DNA of 64,000 bases from Bacillus sp. cl95 (lineage in GTDB: Bacteria; Bacillota; Bacilli; Bacillales; Cytobacillaceae). This document shows, one piece after another, positions 36,575 to 44,448 of this stretch. Positions within the stretch are counted from its first letter, which is position 1. Each line of letters starts with the position of its first letter. The position numbers and the translations under genes were made by a program. The stretch lies in the NCBI RefSeq assembly GCF_900115925.1, contig NZ_FOYF01000002.1:654194-718193 (forward strand). The letters are read 5' to 3'. The notes below the pieces were generated by a model. The model was not told the origin of the DNA and did not search any database. It was given only the letters and a program-made list of their open reading frames with translations.

Positions 36575-37072
36575 ATGAATAAAGGGGTATATATCTCGTT
36601 GCTCGGTATCGGGCTCGCTCAAGGATTGAAAATACCTATACATTACTATAAGAAAAAGGAATGGCGCCCAGAATTGTTCTTTCAAACAGGGGGGATGCCG
36701 AGTTCCCATTCTGCTGGGGTCTCATCATTAACTACCTACATTGCACTTGAAAGAGGCTTGCCAACGATAGACTTTGCACTTTCGCTTGTCTATGGCCTTA
36801 TCGTTATGTATGATGCGCAAGGCATACGTCGTCAAACGGGTGAACTCACCCTCAAGGTTAATAATTTGGATGAATTAATGGAAAAGATCCACAAAGATGA
36901 AACGGTAGAGTTTAAACAAAAATCCCCTAAAAGATTGAAGGAAATGTTGGGACATCAGCCTGAAGAAGTATTAGGTGGTGCAGTACTCGGGGTTCTATTA
37001 GGAGTTGTTGGACATCTTTTGACAAAAAAGGATAGAAAAAGGTCGAAATTTAAGTTAAGATTTAGTGAGTAA
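36575..37072 (+). CDS. Divergent PAP2 family protein (YuiD-like)
   Basis: 165 residues with four to five helices. The signature GGMPSSHSAGVSSL and YDAQGIRRQTG is that of the DUF212/divergent PAP2 family; catalytic residues of true PAP2 phosphatases are only partly kept. Enzymatic activity is unproven. AGAGGTGATTG precedes the ATG. The next gene follows after 24 bp. Confidence 0.9.
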   Translation: MNKGVYISLLGIGLAQGLKIPIHYYKKKEWRPELFFQTGGMPSSHSAGVSSLTTYIALERGLPTIDFALSLVYGLIVMYDAQGIRRQTGELTLKVNNLDELMEKIHKDETVEFKQKSPKRLKEMLGHQPEEVLGGAVLGVLLGVVGHLLTKKDRKRSKFKLRFSE

Positions 37073-37096
37073 AGTTTCGACAAGGCCGGGAGAGGG

Positions 37097-37378
37097 TTGG
37101 TTAAATCAGTGCTTACAGTGGAAGATTATTTGAATGATTTGCAAGGGAAAGGGTTCCAATTCGAGGAAGATGCAATAGGGTTTATCTATTTCGGCAAACA
37201 CTACACAAATGCTTCTGATGAATTAATTAATACTGCAATCGAGCTAACTTTAAAAGCACAGAAAAGATTTGATGGCAGTTTTTATATTTCTTTACTGGAA
37301 ACGTTCACATCTCAGAAAATCAAGACTAGAAAAGAAGCAGTACGGCTTGTTACAGAGAAAAAAATCCTCGTAGGATAA
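37097..37378 (+). CDS. Conserved small protein (DUF6123-like)
   Basis: 93 residues from a TTG with GGGAG 4 nt upstream, so an internal GTG is an alternative. All-helical, with LTVEDYLNDLQGKGFQFEED at the start. I connect it with the DUF6123 family of Bacillaceae only by memory of its pattern. It likely forms an operon with the PAP2-like gene. Function unknown. Confidence 0.7.
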   Translation: MVKSVLTVEDYLNDLQGKGFQFEEDAIGFIYFGKHYTNASDELINTAIELTLKAQKRFDGSFYISLLETFTSQKIKTRKEAVRLVTEKKILVG

Positions 37379-37406
37379 AGGGTGCTATCCAGCACCCTTT
37401 ATCCTT
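37377..37406 (+). terminator. Terminator
   Basis: AAAGGGTGCT / AGCACCCTTT with loop ATCC; the stop codon sits in the first arm. Confidence 0.8.
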
Positions 37407-37465
37407 TATAAGGGGAATTATTCGATTTCTTGCGGATATTTTCTTAGTGTAAATGGTCTAAAACC

Positions 37466-38389
37466 TTAACGGTTAAAATTCTTTATTCGTTTTCGAAGTA
37501 AAGTAGTAAGTTCAGAAGGAACTTCTGCAAGAAGCATTCCAAAGAAAATAAGGAAACAACCTAAAAAAGCGAGATTGGACAATCTTTCACCTGCCCAAAA
37601 ATAACCTGCAACTGCTGCAAAAACAGGCTCCATGGCAAATATGAGAGCAACTCGAGTAGCAGAAGTATACTTTTGGAAGTTTGTTTGAGCAAAAAATGCA
37701 AAAGCAGTCGCGAATAGAGAAGTAATGATCAAGGCTGTCAAAACTTCTTCCGTGAACAATACTTTTATTTGTATTGCCTGTTGCCAATCTTCAAACAGAT
37801 ATGAACAAATAATAGATAGAATGGCTACTGTAGAAATTTGAATGATCGTTAATAAAAGCGTTGGAAATTGACCGCTGAATTTTCCTGTAAGTAAAATATG
37901 CAGTGCAAATGCAATTGCACACATAAAAACAAATATATCACCAATATTAATAGCAGAAATGTCTCCCATTGTTAATAGGAATAAACCGAATGTCGCAATC
38001 AACACACCAATAATCGCATTTGTGCTAAGTAGGATTTTCCAAATTAAAAAAGCAAATAATGGGACAAGTACAACACTTAACCCTGTAATAAAACCCGCCT
38101 TAGATGAAGTTGTAAAAAGCAGTCCGATTGTTTGAAAGGCATAACCAAGGAAGAGCCAAAAGCCGAGAAAAATTCCTGAGATCAATATTTTTTTATTACA
38201 CATTGCAATCTGATTTCTTTCAAATAACCACAACCATACAATAAGAAACAAAGCAGCGATTGCAAATCGAATTCCGTTAAATGAAAATGGTTCAAGGAAT
38301 TGAATCGCATCTTGTACGAGAACAAATGTTATTCCCCAGATAAACGCAACAATCAACAAACTGAAATCTGCAAGTATTGTTTTATTCAT
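37466..38389 (-). CDS. EamA/DMT-superfamily permease
   Basis: About 307 residues and ten helices. First repeat: ADFSLLIVAFIWGITFVLVQ; second begins IGDIFVFMCAIAFALHILLTG; AMEPVFAAVAGYFWAGE is the typical late motif. Substrate unknown. The start at 38389 overlaps the end of the RNase H gene; two in-frame ATGs lie 6 and 18 bases upstream. Co-transcribed with the RNase H gene. Confidence 0.88.
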   Translation of the reverse strand: MNKTILADFSLLIVAFIWGITFVLVQDAIQFLEPFSFNGIRFAIAALFLIVWLWLFERNQIAMCNKKILISGIFLGFWLFLGYAFQTIGLLFTTSSKAGFITGLSVVLVPLFAFLIWKILLSTNAIIGVLIATFGLFLLTMGDISAINIGDIFVFMCAIAFALHILLTGKFSGQFPTLLLTIIQISTVAILSIICSYLFEDWQQAIQIKVLFTEEVLTALIITSLFATAFAFFAQTNFQKYTSATRVALIFAMEPVFAAVAGYFWAGERLSNLAFLGCFLIFFGMLLAEVPSELTTLLRKRIKNFNR

Positions 38390-38789
38390 GATCATTGATC
38401 CTATCATTTTTTCTGATTGCCGTCCTAGCTAGTTCATCCGCCACTTTATTTTCGCTACTCGGTATCCATTTCATAAAGAAGAGGTCGAATTTTCTAGATA
38501 ACTCAAGAGCCTCTGATAGAAGTGGGGCAAAAGCTTTGTTTTTTGCAAACTCTTTTTCGACCCCTCTATTTACTAGTTCTGAATCTGTACGAAATGAAAC
38601 GGTTTTGTATTCTTTTTGGTGGCAAATCTGTAATGCCTTTATGAAAGCATGGTACTCAGCTTCATGATTAGACATGATGCCTAACGGAATCGAGTATTTT
38701 TCAGCTGTACCGTGTCCCTTAATGAAAACACCCGCACCACTTGGACCAGGATTCCCAGCGCTAGCACCATCGATGTAAACTTCAATCAA
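38382..38789 (-). CDS. RNase HI-family protein
   Basis: 135 residues from a TTG with GGGGAGAG upstream; the upstream frame is unsupported. All four acidic active-site residues are visible: D in YIDGASAG, E in NHEAEYHAF, D in FRTDSELV, D in NKVADELA. It should cleave RNA in RNA-DNA hybrids; B. subtilis has related YpdQ/RnhA. It overlaps the permease gene by 8 bases. Confidence 0.9.
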   Translation of the reverse strand: MIEVYIDGASAGNPGPSGAGVFIKGHGTAEKYSIPLGIMSNHEAEYHAFIKALQICHQKEYKTVSFRTDSELVNRGVEKEFAKNKAFAPLLSEALELSRKFDLFFMKWIPSSENKVADELARTAIRKNDRINDHE

Positions 38790-38934
38790 TAGAAACTCTC
38801 CCCTCTGCATAGTCTTTAGCATTTTATCATATACGATAAGAGAATATGTAAAAAATTTCTCGTATTTAGTTTGAGGATTCCACAAAGGGAATAATAAAAG
38901 CATTCTTAAAAATAAGTAAGGAAAGGTTGACAAA

Positions 38935-39591
38935 ATGAAATATAAAATCGAGTGGAAGTATAAGATTAAAGGTCATCAAGGTGTAACGTTTAATTCTGAT
39001 TATCTCGATGGTGAGGTAGCCATTCAGACAGGGGAGGAGCTTGAGAAATCCGGAAAGGCGACTGAACTATATTTTTATGATGAGCTTGGTACCTCATGGA
39101 CACTAAAAGAAGTCAAAAAATTAAACGCAGAGATAGAACCAGAGCCACATGATCTAACCGTATTCTTCGATGGTGGTTTCAACAAGGATACCAATCAAGG
39201 CGGACTTGGTGCAATCATCTTCTACAAACAGGGGAAGAAGAAATTTCGTATCAGGGCTAATGAGTTATTTGATGAAATGGATACGAATAATGAAGCTGAA
39301 TATGCTGCGTTATATTTTGCTTTAAACCTAATTGAAGAACTGGGAGTGCATCATCTTCCATGTGAATTTAAAGGCGACTCGCAAGTGGTTTTGAAACAAT
39401 TGGAGGGTGAATGGCCATGTTATGAAGAAACTCTGAATAAATGGCTTGATCGGATCGAAGAGAAGTTGAAAAATCTTGGTTTAGAGCCGCGATACACCAA
39501 TATTCCTAGAAATGAAAACAAAGAAGCAGATAAGTTAGCAAGTCAAGCTTTGGAAGGAAAAAAGATATTCAGTAAAACTCAACTTATTTAA
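38935..39591 (+). CDS. ypeP: RNase H-like protein YpeP with N-terminal extension
   Basis: 218 residues: about 75 N-terminal residues of unknown fold, then an RNase HI domain with D in FFDGGF, E in NNEAEYAAL, D in FKGDSQVV and D in NKEADKLA. A second RNase H gene divergent from the first. AAGGAAAGG precedes the ATG. It is followed by a small zinc-finger gene, matching the B. subtilis ypeP-ypeQ arrangement. Confidence 0.88.
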   Translation: MKYKIEWKYKIKGHQGVTFNSDYLDGEVAIQTGEELEKSGKATELYFYDELGTSWTLKEVKKLNAEIEPEPHDLTVFFDGGFNKDTNQGGLGAIIFYKQGKKKFRIRANELFDEMDTNNEAEYAALYFALNLIEELGVHHLPCEFKGDSQVVLKQLEGEWPCYEETLNKWLDRIEEKLKNLGLEPRYTNIPRNENKEADKLASQALEGKKIFSKTQLI

Positions 39592-39607
39592 AATGGAGTG
39601 TTGAGGG

Positions 39608-39787
39608 TTGAAACAGAGAAAAGATCTGATGATGAAGGTTGATCAATTAGTAAAAGAGTATTGTGATGGTTGTTTCTTATATAGACATATAAGAAAAGAA
39701 GAAGGAAGAACGGCAGCACATCGTTTTTGTATCACACAATGTACCGTAGGTGAGAAGTTCGTGGAAATAGGAAAAAATCTTTCCTGA
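39608..39787 (+). CDS. ypeQ: Small zinc-finger protein (YpeQ-like)
   Basis: 59 residues from a TTG with GGAGTG 7 nt upstream. Cys pairs: YCDGC and FCITQC, with His in TAAHRFC, giving a probable zinc site. Ends in VEIGKNLS. Sits 16 bp behind ypeP. Function unknown; family position agrees with ypeQ. Confidence 0.8.
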   Translation: MKQRKDLMMKVDQLVKEYCDGCFLYRHIRKEEGRTAAHRFCITQCTVGEKFVEIGKNLS

Positions 39788-39804
39788 TACCATTTGGAGA
39801 ATAA

Positions 39805-39835
39805 TAAAAAGGCTGGCGATAAAGCCAGCCTTTTG
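39805..39835 (+). terminator. Terminator after ypeQ
   Basis: AAAAGGCTGGC / GCCAGCCTTTT with loop GATAAA. Confidence 0.88.
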
Positions 39836-39862
39836 CTATAAGCTTCGTTCATAAATAAAAGA

Positions 39863-40063
39863 TTAAAGTCTAACTACGTTCGCAGCTTGCGGTCCGCGGT
39901 TTCCTTCAACGATTTCAAAAGAAACTTCTTGGCCTTCTTCTAAAGATTTGAAACCTTCGCCTTGGATAGCGCTGAAGTGTACGAATACATCGTCTCCGCC
40001 ATCAACTTCGATAAATCCAAAACCTTTTTCGTTGTTAAACCATTTAACTTTACCGTTTTGCAT
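39863..40063 (-). CDS. cspD: Cold-shock protein CspD
   Basis: 66 residues. RNP1 KGFGFIE and RNP2 VFVHFSAI are intact, so it binds single-stranded RNA/DNA as an RNA chaperone. AGGAGGAAAAAG precedes the ATG. A long 5' region (to about 40230) is typical for cold-shock mRNAs. The sequence is close to B. subtilis CspD. Confidence 0.96.
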   Translation of the reverse strand: MQNGKVKWFNNEKGFGFIEVDGGDDVFVHFSAIQGEGFKSLEEGQEVSFEIVEGNRGPQAANVVRL

Positions 40064-40347
40064 GATTCTTTTTCCTCCTAAAACTTACAGGATCGATGAA
40101 GACCCTAGTTAAATATTATCATATTGCCCTAACTTAGGAGTATCCTAAATACAGTGCCATATGATGCTTATAATATACACGAATAGATTTGGACAGTCAA
40201 GAATGGAAGCGTTTTATCGAGAGAATTTACAAAATACTTACAATATTAAAAATGTTTTAAAATAATTACTATTTATAAACCTGTACATAATTTTTCGATG
40301 CCTTCATAGAATTTAACATTAAACTAAAAGTAGTGAAGGGTGAGAAA

Positions 40348-40635
40348 ATGTACCGTTTTTCTATTGAAGGTGAAGACTGGATACTGAGATTTTCCCCAAA
40401 CATCGTACTTGAAGGAAATGAAAAAAAGGCGATACTCACTTCACTCCTGCAAATAGGCAAGGATTTAGACAGTTTTTCACATGGACATTCCTTTTTGATT
40501 TTTAATAAAAACATTGGTGCTATTGTTTTCAGTGTTGAAAGAATCCCGTCACTTATTCTTACAATAACCAATATCGTGCCAAAATCGGATTGGTATATTC
40601 AAGACCCATCTCTTGATCAGAAATTAAACGAATAA
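40348..40635 (+). CDS. Uncharacterised 95-aa protein
   Basis: ATG with GAAGGGTGAG upstream. Starts MYRFSIEGEDWILRFSPNIV; mixed alpha/beta, no membrane segment or recognised motif. Single gene with its own terminator. I do not recognise the family. Confidence 0.7.
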   Translation: MYRFSIEGEDWILRFSPNIVLEGNEKKAILTSLLQIGKDLDSFSHGHSFLIFNKNIGAIVFSVERIPSLILTITNIVPKSDWYIQDPSLDQKLNE

Positions 40636-40641
40636 CGTCGG

Positions 40642-40673
40642 AAAAACCTCTTCGATTTGAAGTGGTTTTTTTT
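40642..40673 (+). terminator. Terminator
   Basis: AAAACCTCTTC / GAAGTGGTTTT with T8. Confidence 0.85.
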
Positions 40674-40756
40674 GTTGTGTGACAAAACACCTTTACGAGG
40701 AACCTTTGAATGAGTAAAATGAACACGTAATTAAAGTCGTGATAGGAGTCATAAAG

Positions 40757-42334
40757 ATGAAATTAATAATCGCGGAAAAACCCGATCAAGGCTCAACTTT
40801 AGCCTCCATTTTTAAAAATAAAAAACATCAAGGCTATATTGAAATCTTTCCAAATGAGATGTTCAAAAATGGTGCGTATGTTACCTGGGCTGTCGGCCAT
40901 TTATGTCAGCTCGTTTCACCTGAAACGTACCAGTCAGAATGGAAAAAATGGGCATTAGATACATTGCCGATGATCCCTTCACAATTTGAGTATGAAGTGA
41001 CCAAAGATAAAGCGAAACAATTCGCTATCATAAATAAACTAATAAATGATACGAGAGTCTCGGAAATCATACATGCGGGGGATGCCGGGAGAGAAGGCGA
41101 ATTGATCATTCGTAACATACTGCGACTCTGCCGTTCAAAGAAGCCTATGAAACGACTATGGATTTCTTCACTCACTGCAAATTCAATAAGAGAAGGATTT
41201 GAGAGGCTTTTGAATGAAGATGACACTCGTAATCTTTATTTTGAGGCTTACACTCGAGCTTGCGCAGATTGGGTTGTGGGAATGAATGCATCGAGACTAT
41301 ATAGTCTATTATTGCAACAACAGGGATTCTCTGACATTTTTTCAGTGGGAAGAGTTCAAACTCCTACACTAGCTCTTATTGTAAAAAGAGAACGGGAGAT
41401 TGAAAATTTCATTACGAAACCTTTTTGGGAAGTGCAAGCGCAATTCTCTATAAATGGAAAGAAGTATAATGGTAAGTGGGAAAAAGATGGTGAAACACGT
41501 TTAGATTCCAAGGAAATGGCAGAAAAGATAGCTGCCTTTTGTCATGGCAAAGAAGCAATGGTTGCCGAAGTCCAATCGGAGAAAAAAGAATTCCCACCGC
41601 CACTTCTATATAATTTGTCTACTCTCCAAGCGGATGCGAATAAGAGATTTAAGTTTTCACCTAAAAAGACATTGGATGTACTACAGAAGCTATATCAAAA
41701 AGGAAATGTTTCTTATCCTAGGTCGGATTCACGTCATGTCACCGAAGAAGAAGCAAAAGCTTTTCCAGAAATCCTGAGTAAATTGAATAAATTACAAGAT
41801 TATGAAAGTCATTTCCCACTTCCTTATTCCTCATTGTTGGATAATAAACGATTTGTGAATGACAAAAAGGTAACGGATCACTATGCTATCATTCCAACTG
41901 AACAAATACCAAATTTGTCTAAACTTGATGGTGATGAGCGGAAGCTTTATGACCTCATTGTGAAGAGTTTGATAGCGGCACATTATGATAAAGCCATTGC
42001 TGAATATACCACGGTTAAAACCCTTGTGGATAAGCGAGCTTCTTTTATTTCCAAAGGAAAGGTGCAAATCCAAGAGGGATGGCGTAAGGTTCTAGCAGTA
42101 AAAGAAAAAGACGATGAACCAATATTGCCTGTCCTTACACAAGGTGATGAAGGAAAAACAACGAAAATTGAAGTGAAAGAAAGTCAGACTCAGCCTCCCA
42201 AAAGGTATACAGAAGGCCAACTCATTACTTTAATGAAAACGGCTGGAAAGCATATTGACGATAAGGAACTAGAAAAAGTATTGTCAAAAACAGAGGGTTT
42301 AGGCACTGTATCTAAAAGAAAAATTTGTGCATAA
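40757..42334 (+). pseudogene. topB: DNA topoisomerase III, C-terminally truncated
   Basis: 525 residues; family members have about 720. TOPRIM domain with AEKPDQGS and DAGREGELI (DxxE), active-site Tyr in SYPRSDSRH. Homology runs to KTEGLGT, where intact proteins continue with EATRAGII; here it changes to VSKRKICA and stops. The missing part is the C-terminal domain needed for full activity. The break coincides with the start of accessory DNA, and a second full topB follows at 44449. ATG at 40757 has AGGAG upstream. It may be an inactive remnant or a short active form. Confidence 0.88.
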
Positions 42335-42439
42335 ATCTAACTATGATTTAAACCCTTTATTTGTATGGTTTTTTTAAAAAAAGGTAAAGTGCTTAAATCG
42401 AAAATGAGCATAAATGCTTTTTTAGAGATAAACCTTATC

Positions 42440-42492
42440 AGTAACCTGCCCTACCGGACCGCATCTTACCGGACCCAACCGTACCGTATTAA
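42440..42492 (+). repeat. Short TACCGGACC-type repeats at the island border
   Basis: CTACCGGACC, TTACCGGACC and CCGTACCGTA occur within 40 bp, GC-rich against an AT-rich background. Lies between broken topB and the HNH gene; could be a junction, iteron or binding site. Confidence 0.5.
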
Positions 42493-42518
42493 TAAATTGT
42501 TGATTAGTTATAATTAAA

Positions 42519-42809
42519 CTACTCCCACAAATGTTCTCGCCAATTAGATTGGATTAGGCCTTCATGAAGGGCCTTAGATATTAAGGCTCTATGTCGATAA
42601 TCCAAACGCAATACGTGACATCTTTTACAAAGCACTCTAAGATTACTTAAAGCGTTTGTTGAATTTACTCCTGAATTAATGTGATCAATATGGCATTCAT
42701 TTAGCGAAAGCATTTTTTTACAATGCACACATGATTGCTTATCCCTTTTCCAAATTAGTGGTCTTATATTTATTTTCCACGATTCACTCGGCATTCTTTT
42801 TTTAGGCAA
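42519..42809 (-). CDS. HNH endonuclease
   Basis: 96 residues from a TTG start with GGAAGGAGTG upstream. HNH motif: C-x2-C in CVHCKK, HIDHINSG (catalytic His), N in LSNLRVLC, C-x2-C in CKRCH with His. Zinc-stabilised beta-beta-alpha nuclease. It follows the upstream 194-aa gene by 2 bp, a tight operon, so the two probably act together. Confidence 0.9.
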   Translation of the reverse strand: MPKKRMPSESWKINIRPLIWKRDKQSCVHCKKMLSLNECHIDHINSGVNSTNALSNLRVLCKRCHVLRLDYRHRALISKALHEGLIQSNWREHLWE

Positions 42810-42811
42810 AA

Positions 42812-43396
42812 TTACACTCCTTCCAAAATGTCAAAAGAAGTAACGGCAAAACGTCCAAAACCAATCTTTCTGCCATCCCCCAATCCAGCGAATGTTCCAG
42901 CATCCCTACATATGGATTCCATTTGCTGTCTATTAATCAGAGACCCTTCCCAACTAATCTTAAAATCTGTTTCCCAACCACTGGTTAAAGCAAGTCGATA
43001 TCTTATATTTTTTGCCCCTCGTCTAGAAACAGGCTGAACATCGATATAAACAGTATTCCTGTTGTCTCTTGTAATTAGGTCTTCCGGGGGAATAAAACGA
43101 TTAATTAATATTTTTGAGTTCATAACTTCTAAACATGCAGACACATATGGTTCAAATGAGCCTCTTCCTCTTGGAAGATGTTTTCCTCCTGCTCTTATAC
43201 ACGAATAGACATATCTTGGCTCTAAATAAAATTGGCCCTCTTCTGTGACTAAAAAAGTCTTCTTCCATTCATCTGGATTATTCCCTGGCACTCCCTCTCT
43301 TTCTCTCTTTTCTAACGGAATTGAATCAATGTTAAAATGATTAAATAACAAAGGCTTAACTCCTCTGATTCTTATTTCGGCAGTTAATATTGGCAT
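42812..43396 (-). CDS. Uncharacterised protein with RAMP-like glycine-rich loop
   Basis: 194 residues. Starts MPILTAEIRIRGVKPLLFNH, a beta-strand-rich N-terminus; middle EREGVPGNNPDEWKK and LEPRYVYSCIRAGG; C-terminal GLGDGRKIGFGRFAV, a Gly-rich loop reminiscent of RAMP (ferredoxin-fold RNA-binding) proteins. No CRISPR array or other cas gene is here, so RAMP similarity is only suggestive. Operon with HNH. GGAGGG precedes the ATG. Function unknown. Confidence 0.75.
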   Translation of the reverse strand: MPILTAEIRIRGVKPLLFNHFNIDSIPLEKREREGVPGNNPDEWKKTFLVTEEGQFYLEPRYVYSCIRAGGKHLPRGRGSFEPYVSACLEVMNSKILINRFIPPEDLITRDNRNTVYIDVQPVSRRGAKNIRYRLALTSGWETDFKISWEGSLINRQQMESICRDAGTFAGLGDGRKIGFGRFAVTSFDILEGV

Positions 43397-43424
43397 ATAA
43401 TCCCTCCATCGGTATTATTAACAA

Positions 43425-43453
43425 TAAAAAAAGAACTTATAAGTTCTTTTTTA
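43425..43453. promoter_or_regulatory. Perfect palindrome in the divergent promoter region
   Basis: AAAAAAGAACTT / AAGTTCTTTTTT, 26-bp palindrome between the divergent 194-aa and XRE genes. Could be the XRE operator or a bidirectional terminator. Confidence 0.5.
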
Positions 43454-43526
43454 GTTAAATTATTGATAATTTGATGCTCTTAATAAATGGGTTATGCTTC
43501 TCTACTCTTGTAGAGAGGTGGTTAAA

Positions 43527-43865
43527 ATGTCGATCTTTTTAATTTCTGTTGGAGAAAAAATTAGAACTTTTAGAAAAAGCAAAGGCTTAACCCAAGAAGA
43601 GCTTGCAGAAAAAGTACAATTACAAAGTTCTTACATAGGTAGTATTGAAAGAGGAGAAAGAAATATCTCATTATTAACTCTTCAAAAAATACTTGATGGG
43701 CTTGAAGTCAGTCTTGAAATATTTTTCAGAAAAGAAAATCTGGAACAAAGAGAAATTGTTTCAAAATTAGTTTCCAGTTTAAATTTTAGATCCGAAGATG
43801 AAGTTAAACTAATTTACAATTTAACTGAGGAATTAGTGAGGTTTTTAGATAAAAATAGAAAGTGA
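43527..43865 (+). CDS. XRE-family HTH regulator
   Basis: 112 residues. HTH: GEKIRTFRKSKGLTQEELAEKV, then SSYIGSIERGERNISLLTLQKI; C-terminal helical part of about 45 residues for dimerisation. ATG at 43527 has AGAGAGGTGG upstream. Divergent from the HNH operon and probably its repressor. Confidence 0.9.
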   Translation: MSIFLISVGEKIRTFRKSKGLTQEELAEKVQLQSSYIGSIERGERNISLLTLQKILDGLEVSLEIFFRKENLEQREIVSKLVSSLNFRSEDEVKLIYNLTEELVRFLDKNRK

Positions 43866-44448
43866 GTTATCAACTTGTATAATTTATTTGCAGAATTTAA
43901 AAGAGAGAGATTCTAATCCTCAATAAACCTCATATTACCTTTTTTAGCATGTGGTAATTATTTGGGGATTTCGGGTTATTTGAGTTTCTAAGGTAATCGT
44001 TGTCAGTTGATTTGATTGGCACCACAAGCTGAAACAATAGTTGTACAGTGATATAACAGAAATAGTTACTTCCCATTCGTGGACTGAAAGAAACAATAAA
44101 TGAAATTGACATTCTTGCTATAAAAAATATTAAAAACATCGAATGGGATTGTTCATTGTGAAGTGCAAGTGAGTGTTCGTCCTGTTGGATATATCAGCAG
44201 ACTACTTAAAAATGTTATGACAGTAGTTAATTATAATTCCGTTCAGTAATACTACTTTTCAACTCCTTAAAAATAATAGTATAATTGTAAATTGAATTGA
44301 AGGTAATGAATGTAGCTAATAAAAAATTAGTTATGTTTATTACCTATTTTTGTTGGTATTAAGGACAAAGATTATTTTTTTCCTTTTCTAAAGGAAGCTC
44401 TTGCCTTAAAGAAAAGTTAGTAATCGATGTTTTTTAGGAGGTTCTTGA
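43866..44448. other. Gap with decayed coding remnant
   Basis: 580 bp. At 44076-44250 two adjacent frames read LKETINEIDILAIKNIKNIE and then EVQVSVRPVGYISRLLKNVM, ending NSVQ-stop, as if one protein with a frameshift at about 44158. Family not recognised. The rest is AT-rich. Confidence 0.45.

Noticed and set aside
42812-43396. Cas protein of a CRISPR system
   Set aside because: Only the Gly-rich loop is suggestive; no array, no other cas gene.
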